This document shows positions 1-9,086 of a stretch of DNA of 31,677 nucleotides, one piece after another. This DNA comes from an uncultured Eubacterium sp. (GTDB lineage: Bacteria; Bacillota; Clostridia; Lachnospirales; Lachnospiraceae). Where the stretch lies: the NCBI GenBank assembly GCA_934322085.1, contig CAKRGF010000032.1, forward strand, positions 1 through 31,677, given 5' to 3'. Under the pieces are notes generated by a model that saw nothing but the letters and a program-made list of their open reading frames with translations, searched no databases and was not told the DNA's origin. The translations under genes were made by a program, and so were the position numbers. Position 1 is the stretch's first letter. Every line of letters begins with the position of its first letter.

Positions 1-171
1 AACAGACTGCGTCTTATTTAATATCAATGATGAAATAAATTGCTGTGCAAGCAAAGCTAGCATCAAAATCCATTTATTCACGCTTGATTTTCTTTTCCCA
101 AAAATATCTTCAAACAAAAGATAAATTACAAACGCATCAAATACACAAGAAACGATATACAATGCTGTCAT
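1..171 (-). CDS. Sensor histidine kinase, N-terminal fragment (AgrC/GHKL type likely)
   Basis: This is the first 57 codons of a gene that runs off the left edge of the window. The fragment begins MTALYIVSCVFDAF and holds two hydrophobic stretches (about residues 3-20 and 34-51) separated by a short basic loop (GKRKSS), as expected for the membrane sensor part of a peptide-sensing kinase. The ATG overlaps the stop of the LytTR response regulator by four bases (ATGA at 168-171), which indicates translational coupling. The kinase call is inferred from this position directly behind a LytTR regulator, because no catalytic domain is in view. Another membrane protein of the same operon is possible. 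Confidence 0.6.
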   Translation of the reverse strand, partial: MTALYIVSCVFDAFVIYLLFEDIFGKRKSSVNKWILMLALLAQQFISSLILNKTQSV

Positions 172-911
172 TTGTGATTTCCTCCCAACACCAAATACTT
201 TGTAAATACTTCTTTAACCTCGGTAATTTTTCTCCTACTCATCTCGACTCGTTTACCAGTTGTCATCTGAATTTCCCGTTCAAAAAAAGAATGAATAAAT
301 TTCATATTAACAATGCAATTTCTGCTGATTCGTATGAAATGATTTTGAACAAGCTTATCCTCATAATCCGAAATATTACCTTTCGCATTCATTTTCGATT
401 TCTCTAAAGTAATTTCCATTACCGCATTTCCCTTTTGTTTCTCAATAGCAACAATATTTTTCAGACGCACAGCCGTTTCATAACCGGTATCACCGTCAGT
501 AACAAGTATACTGGCATTATCTTTTTCAATATACTGTATTGTTCGGATTATTTCCTTTTTAAAAACATCATAAGTAATCGGCTTTAATAAATATTGAAAT
601 GCCTGAACGCCAAAACTTTTCTGCATATACTCCGGATAACTGGTAAGAAAAGTAATAAGTACCTCTCTTGATACCAGTTCGCGAATTTTTTCCGCAATCT
701 CAATTCCATTCATATCAGGCATTTCCATATCAAGAAGTACCATATCATAATAATCATTTTGTTTTTTCACTTTTTCCAGCAATACAGTTCCAGATACATA
801 AAAATCCAATTCAAATTCTACTTCTATCTGAATCATTAACTGATTAATATAATCCCTTATCTTTTTACCATTCTCAATCTCATCATCACAATACGCAATA
901 CGCAATAACAT
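168..911 (-). CDS. LytTR-family response regulator
   Basis: A two-component response regulator of 247 residues. The N-terminal receiver has the acidic pair in AYCDDE, the phospho-acceptor Asp61 in VLLDMEMPDMNG, and the conserved Lys110 in LLKP. A LytTR DNA-binding domain follows from about residue 145 to 240, with the typical signature FIRISRNCIVNMKFI. Proteins of this build (AgrA, ComE, VirR) are phosphorylated by a membrane kinase and activate genes for peptide signalling, bacteriocins or virulence. The neighbouring downstream gene, overlapping by 4 bp, looks like the cognate kinase. The start is preceded by AAGAAAGGA. The target genes are not visible in this window, so the regulated process is unknown. 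Confidence 0.93.
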   Translation of the reverse strand: MLLRIAYCDDEIENGKKIRDYINQLMIQIEVEFELDFYVSGTVLLEKVKKQNDYYDMVLLDMEMPDMNGIEIAEKIRELVSREVLITFLTSYPEYMQKSFGVQAFQYLLKPITYDVFKKEIIRTIQYIEKDNASILVTDGDTGYETAVRLKNIVAIEKQKGNAVMEITLEKSKMNAKGNISDYEDKLVQNHFIRISRNCIVNMKFIHSFFEREIQMTTGKRVEMSRRKITEVKEVFTKYLVLGGNHK

Positions 912-956
912 AATATAATATCCTTTCTTATGTCTTATATTTTCGAGTTCAATATC

Positions 957-962
957 ATTATA
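957..962 (-). promoter_or_regulatory. Extended -10 promoter of the LytTR operon
   Basis: On the minus strand TATAAT lies at 962-957, preceded by TG one base away (TGTTATAAT), an extended -10 element. A TTGAAA sits upstream but only 14 bp away, so the extended -10 may carry most of the recognition. No convincing pair of LytTR direct repeats with 12-13 bp spacing was seen here. Confidence 0.5.
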
Positions 963-1020
963 ACAAATTCATTCTATTTCAACGATTTTATTTATGAACG
1001 GTTGTTTTTTGCACATGAAT

Positions 1021-1064
1021 GGTAAAAAAGTGCCAATTAATCCCATAAAGAGGAAATTGGCACT
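1021..1064 (-). terminator. Rho-independent terminator of the uxaC-GH115 operon
   Basis: On the minus strand AGTGCCAATT (1064-1055) pairs perfectly with AATTGGCACT (1038-1029) around a loop of about 16 bases and is followed by a run of six T. It lies about 20 bp beyond the stop of the GH115 gene. Confidence 0.88.
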
Positions 1065-1082
1065 CTACAATAAATCAAAATC

Positions 1083-3923
1083 CTATCTCACAACTCCACT
1101 CTCGGTCGGTCCAAAGTAAGATTCTTTGACATCTCCCTCATGACTAAGCACAAGTTTCTGCAAAACCAGACCGGATTCCATACCATAGATATGAATCGTA
1201 TGTACGCCCTTATCCAATGTTACCTTCGTTTCTCCATAGTGGCAGTTATTTAAAACACCCTCTGCCCAGTCTCTGGCACGGCTGTGGCCGCCACCAATGT
1301 TATAATGCTCATCAAGAACAGTCTTAACTTCACTCGCACTGCCGTCATCAAAAGAAACGGCATACCGCATATTGCGTCCATCTTCCAAACTGTTCGTCGG
1401 TGCTGTAATCACACGCAGTGTGTACTCGCCGCCCTCACGAATCATAATGGAATAAGAAAGACTTGGTCCCTCGCCCGGTTTGTCAAAGTTTGTTCCCATC
1501 GGGTACACTTTCATAGAAGAAAGGGTTTTACCATATTCTTTCAGGCATTTCCATTCCTTGCCATCCTTTGATTCATTCGCTGCAAAATGTTCTGCCTCCA
1601 TCGAGACAATACCATCGCGCTCTACAAATGTCATCGGCGGCAGCGTCTCCGTTACTACAACCGCTTTTACTTTTACTTTCACTTCACAGCCTGCTGCCTG
1701 AACAAGGATTTCAGACTCTTTTGTCCCGGTAAGTTTTGAAAAGTCAACAGACACCTCAAAATTGCGGACAGACTGTGGACCACAGGATAATTCACGAATC
1801 GAAACAAAATCATCCTCGCATGTAAGTGTCACATCAAGTAAAGCATCTTTGGCATTCGCGGCTTGAAGCAGATATGTTTCTTCACCAACAGATGTAAACT
1901 CAGGAAGAGAAACCTCACCTTCCGATACAAAGCAATCGGAATCTGCTGCATGAACAAGCAGCTTATCCTCATCCGATACAGCCCCCTGAACGGTCTCCGG
2001 GTACTTCCAGTCCTCATCATTCCAATGCGTAAAACCGATGTGTGCCGAAAGCATCATGCCATCCCATTTGCCATCTGCCATTTCTTTATTATAATAATTT
2101 GTTAGTTCTTCATCATATGTAATGCATTGTTTTACTTTTTCCGCATAATCATTTGCTGCTGCCACACCATACTTCGCATAAAATTGATTCTTCGCTGCAT
2201 ACAGATTCATCAACTGAACATTTGCCCCTGCAACTGCCGGATAATAAACAAGTCCATAATAGCTTGCCTTTGCTTCTTCCGGAAGTTTGCCATCAATGTC
2301 ATCTGCCATCTTTTTAATGCGGTGGCAGAGATGAATCATTTTACTGCTTTCACCGTAGTGTGTCACATGATAGGTATCCGGATATGTTACTTCCGGACGG
2401 CGGTTACCATGCATTCCTGTATATGCTTTCAAAACAGAAACAATTTCTTCTTTGACATCGTCATCTTCTACAACGCCGCCAAACTGCTCTTCTACCCAGC
2501 CGCGGATGAAATCATCGGTTTCATTTGGATGATTGATTCCCATTCCCTCATAATCATAAGCAAGTGCCATGTAGTAGGAAAGAGGAAGTTCCTGCGGACG
2601 GATATCTCCCACATTGACAATCCACAAATCTTTGATGCCGTACTCATATGCCATGGTAAGCTGCTCCCATACTTTTGGAAGCGGTGTCGAATTAACCCAT
2701 TCATAAGAAACCGGTGAACCATGATAATCAAAATGATAATACAGACCAAAACCAGCTTTTCTATCACGGTTTTCCTTGGTTGGCAGTGTACGTACATTTC
2801 CAAAGTTATCGTCTGACAAAAGAAGAATCGTGTCATCAAGCGCATCCCAGTCTTTTAAACCTTCTACGCCATCGCCGCCGTAATAATAATCTTCTACCTC
2901 TTTGTAAAGGGCAAGCATCTTTGGCATGTCATCGCAGCCTTTTGCCTTAATAATCTCTAACTGGTCTGCAATAATCTTGCGAAGCAGTTCCACATTTTCC
3001 TGAATTGAGGAACCTTCCGGAAGCATTGTCGTATCACGCTCACCACGCATACCAATCGTAATCATATGTTTAAAGTCTTTGTTTCTCTCTACGCCATCTT
3101 CCCAGTAACGGTACAAACCTTCGCCATTGGTATAATAATTCCAGTCTTTTCCATAACCGACATTGTTTGTATCGGTCTTTACTTTATCCCATTCCTCACT
3201 GGAACGCATCAAAGGCTCATGATGAGAATTTCCAATCGTAATCCCGAGGTCTGTCGCTAATTTTACATTTGCCAGTGGATCCTCTTTGCTTCCATCCAGA
3301 CACAAAGAAGCAGACCACATCGCCGGCCAGAAATAATTGCCCTTTAAACGGAGCAAAAGATCAAATACCTGGTCATAAAATTTCACATTAAAATCACCAA
3401 ACGTATTCATGACAAAGTTGCCAAGAGACGGCCACTCATCATTCATAAAGAATCCACGGAATTTAACCGAAGGCTCTTTTGAGGTAAATTCGATGTTCTC
3501 ATCCCAGACAATCTCTGCCTGTTTGCGTGGAATGGCATCTCCCCAGTACACCCATGGTGACACACCGATTTTTTCGGAAATGTGATACATACCATGCAAA
3601 GTTGCCACAGTCTCTGTTCCGGCAATCACCAGTTTATCGCCGTCCACAAGACAAAGAGCATAACTCTCCCGTTTTCCGTCTAATTGAGAAACCTTCAGTT
3701 TCCCATTTGCAATCATTTCATCAATCACCGGATTTTTTCCAATGGTACCCGGAATTATCGAATATCCCTCCGGCATCGCATCACAAATTTTCGGCACCAC
3801 ACCCGTGACAAGTTCAATATCTTTCTGGATTTTTTCTGCCACGTGGGAAAGTCCCGCAAAATCATCCGCCCCCGGCGCAATGTAAAGGCTCGCAGCCTGT
3901 GTTCCTTTTACCAATTCAAACAT
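1083..3923 (-). CDS. GH115 xylan alpha-1,2-glucuronidase, apparently cytoplasmic
   Basis: A 946-residue protein matching glycoside hydrolase family 115 in length and motifs. GH115 enzymes remove glucuronic acid or 4-O-methyl-glucuronic acid side chains from xylan and its oligosaccharides. Visible family-like segments are FRGFFMNDEWPSLGNF (about 155-170), NSHHEPLMRSSEEW (about 232-245), IGMRGERD (about 291-298), SDDNFGNVRTLP (about 370-381) and VNVGDIRPQELP (about 436-447). The last third (from about 770) resembles the C-terminal beta-sandwich domain. There is no signal peptide, so the enzyme should act inside the cell on imported aldouronic oligosaccharides. The gene follows uxaC by 16 bp, is preceded by AAGAAAGGAAA, and is probably cotranscribed with it. 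Confidence 0.9.
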   Translation of the reverse strand: MFELVKGTQAASLYIAPGADDFAGLSHVAEKIQKDIELVTGVVPKICDAMPEGYSIIPGTIGKNPVIDEMIANGKLKVSQLDGKRESYALCLVDGDKLVIAGTETVATLHGMYHISEKIGVSPWVYWGDAIPRKQAEIVWDENIEFTSKEPSVKFRGFFMNDEWPSLGNFVMNTFGDFNVKFYDQVFDLLLRLKGNYFWPAMWSASLCLDGSKEDPLANVKLATDLGITIGNSHHEPLMRSSEEWDKVKTDTNNVGYGKDWNYYTNGEGLYRYWEDGVERNKDFKHMITIGMRGERDTTMLPEGSSIQENVELLRKIIADQLEIIKAKGCDDMPKMLALYKEVEDYYYGGDGVEGLKDWDALDDTILLLSDDNFGNVRTLPTKENRDRKAGFGLYYHFDYHGSPVSYEWVNSTPLPKVWEQLTMAYEYGIKDLWIVNVGDIRPQELPLSYYMALAYDYEGMGINHPNETDDFIRGWVEEQFGGVVEDDDVKEEIVSVLKAYTGMHGNRRPEVTYPDTYHVTHYGESSKMIHLCHRIKKMADDIDGKLPEEAKASYYGLVYYPAVAGANVQLMNLYAAKNQFYAKYGVAAANDYAEKVKQCITYDEELTNYYNKEMADGKWDGMMLSAHIGFTHWNDEDWKYPETVQGAVSDEDKLLVHAADSDCFVSEGEVSLPEFTSVGEETYLLQAANAKDALLDVTLTCEDDFVSIRELSCGPQSVRNFEVSVDFSKLTGTKESEILVQAAGCEVKVKVKAVVVTETLPPMTFVERDGIVSMEAEHFAANESKDGKEWKCLKEYGKTLSSMKVYPMGTNFDKPGEGPSLSYSIMIREGGEYTLRVITAPTNSLEDGRNMRYAVSFDDGSASEVKTVLDEHYNIGGGHSRARDWAEGVLNNCHYGETKVTLDKGVHTIHIYGMESGLVLQKLVLSHEGDVKESYFGPTESGVVR

Positions 3924-3939
3924 AAAACTGTTTCCTTTC

Positions 3940-5349
3940 TTATTTTAAGTTAAAGCCAAAATAATTTACTGCATTGTAATATGAAATATTTTTCACGATT
4001 TCTCCTAAGAGGTCATAATCCTCCGGATACTCGCCATTTTCCACAAGATTTCCGATATAATTGCATAAAATACGGCGGAAATACTCATGACGCGGATAAG
4101 AAATAAAACTTCTCGAATCCGTCAGCATACCAACAAAATTGCCAAGAAGACTTAAAGAAGCCAATGACTTCATATGCTCTTCCATACCGTATTTATGGTC
4201 ATTGAACCACCAGGCAGCACCCTGCTGGATTTTGCCGCGCACGCCATCTCCCTGGAAACATCCAATCATCGTTCCAATCAATGCATTGTCGGTTGGATTT
4301 AAGGAGTAAATAATTGTTTTTGGAAGATTTCCCTCGCGGTTTAAGGCATTCATAAAATCTGCAACTTCAGCAACAAATCCTTTTGGATTAATGCAGTCGA
4401 TTCCGGCGTTGGCACCGGCACTCTTAAATACCAGTTCATTATTCTCGCGCTTTGCACCATAGTGAAGCTGCATAACCCAGTTTCTCTTTTTGTACTCAGC
4501 ACCTAAAAACAGCATGCACATTGTGCGGTACTGTTTTAATTCCTCTTCGGTCAAAGTCTCACCGGCAAGACTTTTCTTTACCAGTGTATTTTCTTCTTCC
4601 TCACTAAGCGGACAAAACTCTGCGTAATCCAAACCGTGGTCAGAAACTACACAGCCTCTCTCTGCGAAATAATCCAAACGTTTACCAAGTGCTTCTTTGA
4701 GCGTTGTAAAATCCGTAATGGTAACGCCGCTTACTTCACCAAGTTTCTCAATATAAGAAACAAATCCTTCTTTTTCCGGACTCATCGCAAGGTCCGGACG
4801 CCATGCCGGAAGAACCTGCACATCAAAATCAGAATCGGCTGCAATCTGCTCGTGATAATGTAAATCATCAATCGGGTCATCTGTCGTACAAACGAGCGTA
4901 ACACCGGACATACGAATCAGATTTTTTGCAGACATTTCCGGTTTTTGCAAAATTTCATTGCATTTATCATAAATTTCTTTCCAATTCTTCTCAGATAAAG
5001 TCTCATTTATGCCGAAATATCTTTGTAGTTCCAAGTGACACCAATGATACATCGGATTACCAATGCAGTTTGGCAGGGCTTTGGCAAAAGCGTGAAACTT
5101 TTCTTCGTCCGGGGCATCCCCTGTGATGAAGCGTTCATCGACACCATTTGAGCGCATGACACGCCACTTATAATGGTCAGCTCCTAACCACAGCTCCGTC
5201 ATATTTTTAAAATGTATATCCTCTGCAATTTCCTTTGGGACGAGATGACAATGATAATCTAACACTGGCACCTGTTTTGCATAATCATGATACAGTTTTT
5301 TTGCTGTATCAGTTTGTAGTAAAAAATCGCTATCCATAAATGGTTTCAT
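3940..5349 (-). CDS. uxaC: Uronate (glucuronate) isomerase
   Basis: UxaC converts D-glucuronate to D-fructuronate and D-galacturonate to D-tagaturonate, the first step of hexuronate breakdown towards 2-keto-3-deoxygluconate. The 469-residue length fits the family. The N-terminal LDYHCHLVP has the metal-binding His33 and His35 of the amidohydrolase fold, and the C-terminal part has the family-like MLTDSRSFISYPRHEYFRR. The ATG is preceded by AGGAGG at good spacing. It is the first gene of the unit and the GH115 gene follows 16 bp later, so the pair releases glucuronate from xylan fragments and channels it into central metabolism. No uxuA, uxuB or transporter is present in the window. Confidence 0.96.
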   Translation of the reverse strand: MKPFMDSDFLLQTDTAKKLYHDYAKQVPVLDYHCHLVPKEIAEDIHFKNMTELWLGADHYKWRVMRSNGVDERFITGDAPDEEKFHAFAKALPNCIGNPMYHWCHLELQRYFGINETLSEKNWKEIYDKCNEILQKPEMSAKNLIRMSGVTLVCTTDDPIDDLHYHEQIAADSDFDVQVLPAWRPDLAMSPEKEGFVSYIEKLGEVSGVTITDFTTLKEALGKRLDYFAERGCVVSDHGLDYAEFCPLSEEEENTLVKKSLAGETLTEEELKQYRTMCMLFLGAEYKKRNWVMQLHYGAKRENNELVFKSAGANAGIDCINPKGFVAEVADFMNALNREGNLPKTIIYSLNPTDNALIGTMIGCFQGDGVRGKIQQGAAWWFNDHKYGMEEHMKSLASLSLLGNFVGMLTDSRSFISYPRHEYFRRILCNYIGNLVENGEYPEDYDLLGEIVKNISYYNAVNYFGFNLK

Positions 5350-5367
5350 GGTCTTTCCTCCTAAATA

Positions 5368-5396
5368 TTGCGTTCATTTTTATTTTAGCATATAAT
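5368..5396 (+). promoter_or_regulatory. Promoter of the FliK-like gene
   Basis: TTGCGT (5368-5373) and TATAAT (5391-5396) are separated by 17 bp on the plus strand, about 50 bp before the start at 5448. It occupies almost the same DNA as the uxaC promoter on the other strand, so polymerase is unlikely to sit on both at once. Confidence 0.7.
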
Positions 5397-5410
5397 CGTA
5401 TTAGGGTCAA
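5382..5410 (-). promoter_or_regulatory. Promoter of uxaC
   Basis: TTGACC (5410-5405) and TAAAAT (5387-5382) on the minus strand are separated by exactly 17 bp, about 33 bp before the uxaC start. This sigma-A-type promoter overlaps the oppositely directed promoter at 5368-5396. Confidence 0.75.
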
Positions 5411-5447
5411 AAGGTAAAATGTTTTCATAAAAAGAAAGGAGAGCGCT

Positions 5448-7205
5448 ATGCCAATTATCAGTAATTCCATTCAGAACAATGGCGGTTCCTCGCAGGGAAT
5501 CCGTTCCCAGACAAGGACCTACCGCTCCGGAAATTCCACACTGCATCTGCGTGAAGGACAGACACTGCGTGGTGTCATTAGTGATATCCACGGAAATGAT
5601 ATTACCCTTTCCATGGAAGACGGGTCATCCTTTACCGGTCAGCTTCCCGATGCCAATCAGTATTCCATCGGACAAAAGGCTGCTTTTCTGATTACCGGTC
5701 TTGAAAATAACACCATTTACATGAAAGCGACTACAGGAGCTTATTTGTTAAATATGGAAGATACCATTGCCCAGGCACTTGAGGAAGCTTTTCTCCCACG
5801 CTCTCCGCGTAATCTGGATGTGGTGCGCAGCCTTCTTAGCAATAGCCAGTCCATCAGCCGTGAAAACATTATGGCATCGGTTCAGTTGTGTGCCCAGTAC
5901 CCGGAAGCCGACGTTCACTCCGTCATCACTATGAAATGTCTTGGCCTGCCGATGACAAACGAGTCCGTTCTCCAGTTTGAAAACTACCAAAACCAGACAC
6001 ACCAGTTATTATATAAAATGGATACGCTCACCGATTCAATTGGTGACATGCTTCACGCAATCGGCAGTCAGGTTCCTTCATTGGCAAAGGAAACCGCTTC
6101 CGCTCTCTTAGACTTAGCGTTAGAGGGTGTGACCGTGCCGGAAATGACTAAGCAGACAGGGGAAGCCGCTGCCGTATCCGCAGAAGAAAATTCAGAAGCA
6201 CCTATCCCGGAAACCGGTGAAGAAGCTACTGACACCACGGATAATCCCGTTCAAAATAGCAACGATGGCACAGCGGGCGCAGAAACTTCCACCCCGTTTT
6301 CGCGGGTAAAAAATCTGATTAATAATTTGACCGAATCCGTGGGAACAAAAAGCACACCGGAACCGGAAACTCCTGCTTTTCCCAAAGAAGAAGTAGGTGC
6401 CTATCTCCCGGAGGAAGAACGCGCGGCAGTCCACGAGCAGTTACGTGAGCTTCCTTTTTCCGAAGCTGCAAAAAAACAGCTTGCCGATGGCACACTTTCA
6501 GTCAGCCGTTTTCTAACCGAAGTAAAACAAATGCTTCCTAACCTCACCGATGAGCAGGCAGGAAAACTTATATCCTCGGATGCCTTTCGAAAGCTTGTTA
6601 AGGGACAGTTTCTTTCCAACTGGACGATTTCACCAAAACAGTTAAAAGAGCCCGGTGCGCTCACGGAAACATATGCGAAAATGGCAAAAGAGTGGGAAAC
6701 GCTCTCTCATTTCAGTGAAACCGTGTTAGGCAAAGATGTCTTTAGCAAACTTTCATCTTCTGCCTCCGACATGACAGAAAACCTAAACTTTATGAAAACG
6801 CTAAACGAGACATTTCCTTATATTCAGCTTCCGATTAAACTGCAAAACCAAAATGCACATGCGGATTTGTATGTGATGACACGCAAGGAAGCCTTGAAAA
6901 AGAACCCGGATAACTTAAAGGTCCTGCTCCACCTTGACATGGAACATCTTGGCACCTTAGATATCCGGATTGCCAAAGAAAACACTGCGGTTTCGTTAAA
7001 CTTTTTTGTTTCTGAAAAAGATACGCTTCATTTATTCGAGCGCAATGTAGAACTTTTGCAGGATGCCATTAACGCACAGGGTTACGCCTGCACCTCTGAA
7101 CTTTCGCTCAAAGAAAAGGAAGTCGATATTGTCAACGATTTTCTGGCAACAAACAAGGCACCAATCGGTGATATGAAACGATACAATTTTGACCTGCGGG
7201 CGTAA
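5448..7205 (+). CDS. FliK-like hook-length-control-related protein, function uncertain
   Basis: A 585-residue soluble protein. Residues about 35-95 form a beta-rich module (LREGQTLRGVISDIHGNDIT...). A middle region (about 225-310) is rich in E, A, T and P and looks disordered, followed by a helical part. The C-terminal 110 residues (HLDMEHLGTLDIRI..., then RNVELLQDAINAQGY) resemble the C-terminal domain of flagellar hook-length control protein FliK, where a leucine/glycine pattern precedes a final helix. FliK sets hook length and switches export specificity. No other flagellar gene is nearby, so a role in flagella is only inferred. The ATG has AAAGGAGAG upstream. The gene converges on the OPT transporter with no spacer between their stop codons. 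Confidence 0.55.
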   Translation: MPIISNSIQNNGGSSQGIRSQTRTYRSGNSTLHLREGQTLRGVISDIHGNDITLSMEDGSSFTGQLPDANQYSIGQKAAFLITGLENNTIYMKATTGAYLLNMEDTIAQALEEAFLPRSPRNLDVVRSLLSNSQSISRENIMASVQLCAQYPEADVHSVITMKCLGLPMTNESVLQFENYQNQTHQLLYKMDTLTDSIGDMLHAIGSQVPSLAKETASALLDLALEGVTVPEMTKQTGEAAAVSAEENSEAPIPETGEEATDTTDNPVQNSNDGTAGAETSTPFSRVKNLINNLTESVGTKSTPEPETPAFPKEEVGAYLPEEERAAVHEQLRELPFSEAAKKQLADGTLSVSRFLTEVKQMLPNLTDEQAGKLISSDAFRKLVKGQFLSNWTISPKQLKEPGALTETYAKMAKEWETLSHFSETVLGKDVFSKLSSSASDMTENLNFMKTLNETFPYIQLPIKLQNQNAHADLYVMTRKEALKKNPDNLKVLLHLDMEHLGTLDIRIAKENTAVSLNFFVSEKDTLHLFERNVELLQDAINAQGYACTSELSLKEKEVDIVNDFLATNKAPIGDMKRYNFDLRA

Positions 7206-7223
7206 TCAGTCCGCAGGCTTTTT
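7193..7223 (+). terminator. Terminator formed by the last codons of two converging genes
   Basis: CCTGCGG (7193-7199) pairs with CCGCAGG (7211-7217) around an 11-base loop and is followed by CTTTTTCTTTT. The loop holds both stop codons, of the plus-strand FliK-like gene and of the minus-strand OPT gene. Only the plus-strand reading has a T tract, so it should end only the FliK-like transcript. Confidence 0.75.
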
Positions 7224-9086
7224 CTTTTCTCTTGCAGAAATCAGGATACAGGCAGCAATCACAAACACAAGTGCTGCGGCACCGAAAATTCCGGTATCCA
7301 TCCAATGCGACAAATCAATTTTATCACTTTTTCCAAAGACCGCCAAAAGTGCAAGAACAATTCCCATCAACCCCTCTCCTGCAATCAGACCGGAGCAGAA
7401 TAAAATTCCTCCTTCGGCATCTTTCTTTTTCCGTGATGAAACATAACGCAAAATTCCTCCCACCAAAATCGAAGCCGATAATTCAAACGGCAGATACAGT
7501 CCAATTGCCACCGGAAGAACCGGAACACCCATAATTTCAACCGCCACACCGATAAAAACACCAATAAAAATCAACGTCCACGGAAGATTTCCCTCCATGA
7601 CACCCTCGGTAATCATTTTCATAAGAGTTGCCTGCGGTGCCGCTAACGCCTCACTGCCAAACTGCCACGCCTGATTTAAAAGCATCATCACGCCGCCAAT
7701 CGTAACTGCCGACACAACCACACCAATCAGCTCGCCAATCTGCTGGCGTCTCGGCGTTGCCCCCAGTAAAAAACCTGTTTTTAAATCCTGCGAAGTATCA
7801 CCGGCAAGTGCCGCCACAATACAGATTACGGAAGCAATTGAAATCGCTGCTATCATCCCCGGCATGCCGATGGTATTTGTCGCCTTTAACCATGCCGTCA
7901 CGAGTAATAAAGTGGCAATCGTCATACCGGAAACCGGATTGTTGCTGCTGCCCACCAGTCCGACCATACGCGAAGATACGGTTGCAAAGAAAAAGCCAAA
8001 AAGGATAACAAGCCATGCCCCGGAAAACGAAATCGGAAGTGCCGGAACGAGCCAGATGAGTAAGGCAAATAAAACAATTCCTCCAATGACAAACCGAATA
8101 TCTAAATCCCTTTCCGTTCGCTTTTCGCTTTTTTCTTTTCCACTTCGTGCCGCCTTCACCGCTTCATAAAATGTAGAAAATAAAAGCGGCAGAGTTTTCA
8201 CTAGGCTGATAATGCCTCCTGCCGCCACAGCTCCCGCTCCAATATATCGGATATAAGAACTCCAGATAGCACTTGCCCCGCCCTCGTTATAAAGAGTGGT
8301 GATTGGCACTGTACCGGGATACAAAATGCTTTCACCGCCAAAAGACACAATTGCAGGAATCAAAACAAACCAGCCAAGAACCGCTCCCGCAAACATATAT
8401 GAGGCAATTCGGATTCCGCATATATATCCCACTCCCATAAGTGCGGGATATACCTGTACGGAAAACAATGTTTTTAAGGAATTAACAGGCACCATAACCG
8501 CTCCCGGAATCACCTTCATTCCATCCACAACATACTTAACCAAGGCGGCAAAGCTCATACCAAAGAATACCGTTTTTGCGCCACTTCCCCCCTCTTCACC
8601 GGCTAGCAGCACATCCGCACACGCCGTTCCTTCCGGATATGGCAGCACCCCATGTTCTTTTACAATTAACGCCTTACGCAGCGGAACCATAAAAAGCACG
8701 CCAAGAACGCCGCCACACAAAGCAAGTGCTGTTATGGTAAACAAATCCGGCGTCTCCGCCTTTCCTTCTTCTGCCCACAAAAATAACGCAGGCAGTGTAA
8801 AAATAGCACCCGCCGCCAATGACTCTCCTGCCGAGCCAATTGTCTGCACCAGATTACTTTCTAAGATAGAATTGCGGCGCAGCAAACCGCGCAGAATTCC
8901 CATTGATACAACCGCCGCCGGAATTGACGCTGACACCGTCATTCCCACACGGAGTCCAAGGTATGCATTTGCCGCACCAAAAACAACGGCTAACAAAACA
9001 CCAACAATCACGGCAGTTATGCTAAATTCCTTCATTTGTTTTTCCGCCGGAACAAAGGGCTTAAACTCTTCTTTTTCCTTTTCCAA
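7206..9086 (-). CDS. OPT-family oligopeptide transporter
   Basis: A polytopic membrane protein of 626 residues with many hydrophobic helices (about 14-16), fitting the OPT (oligopeptide transporter) family of proton-coupled carriers. The opening is typical: a short hydrophilic tail, then FSITAVIVGVLLAVVFGAANAYLGLRVGMTVSASIPA. SSNNPVSGMTIATLLL in the second half is also typical of bacterial OPT members. The natural substrate cannot be read from the sequence; peptides or metal chelates are known for the family. The start codon is TTG at 9086-9084, with GGAGG eight bases upstream and no better in-frame ATG. It is apparently monocistronic; I found no clear promoter and no terminator of its own. 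Confidence 0.9.
   Translation of the reverse strand: MEKEKEEFKPFVPAEKQMKEFSITAVIVGVLLAVVFGAANAYLGLRVGMTVSASIPAAVVSMGILRGLLRRNSILESNLVQTIGSAGESLAAGAIFTLPALFLWAEEGKAETPDLFTITALALCGGVLGVLFMVPLRKALIVKEHGVLPYPEGTACADVLLAGEEGGSGAKTVFFGMSFAALVKYVVDGMKVIPGAVMVPVNSLKTLFSVQVYPALMGVGYICGIRIASYMFAGAVLGWFVLIPAIVSFGGESILYPGTVPITTLYNEGGASAIWSSYIRYIGAGAVAAGGIISLVKTLPLLFSTFYEAVKAARSGKEKSEKRTERDLDIRFVIGGIVLFALLIWLVPALPISFSGAWLVILFGFFFATVSSRMVGLVGSSNNPVSGMTIATLLLVTAWLKATNTIGMPGMIAAISIASVICIVAALAGDTSQDLKTGFLLGATPRRQQIGELIGVVVSAVTIGGVMMLLNQAWQFGSEALAAPQATLMKMITEGVMEGNLPWTLIFIGVFIGVAVEIMGVPVLPVAIGLYLPFELSASILVGGILRYVSSRKKKDAEGGILFCSGLIAGEGLMGIVLALLAVFGKSDKIDLSHWMDTGIFGAAALVFVIAACILISAREKKKPAD

Noticed and set aside
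45..407. A 120-codon plus-strand frame at the left edge
   Set aside because: It lies antisense to the LytTR regulator and to the kinase start, both of which have recognisable features and a coupled 4-bp overlap.
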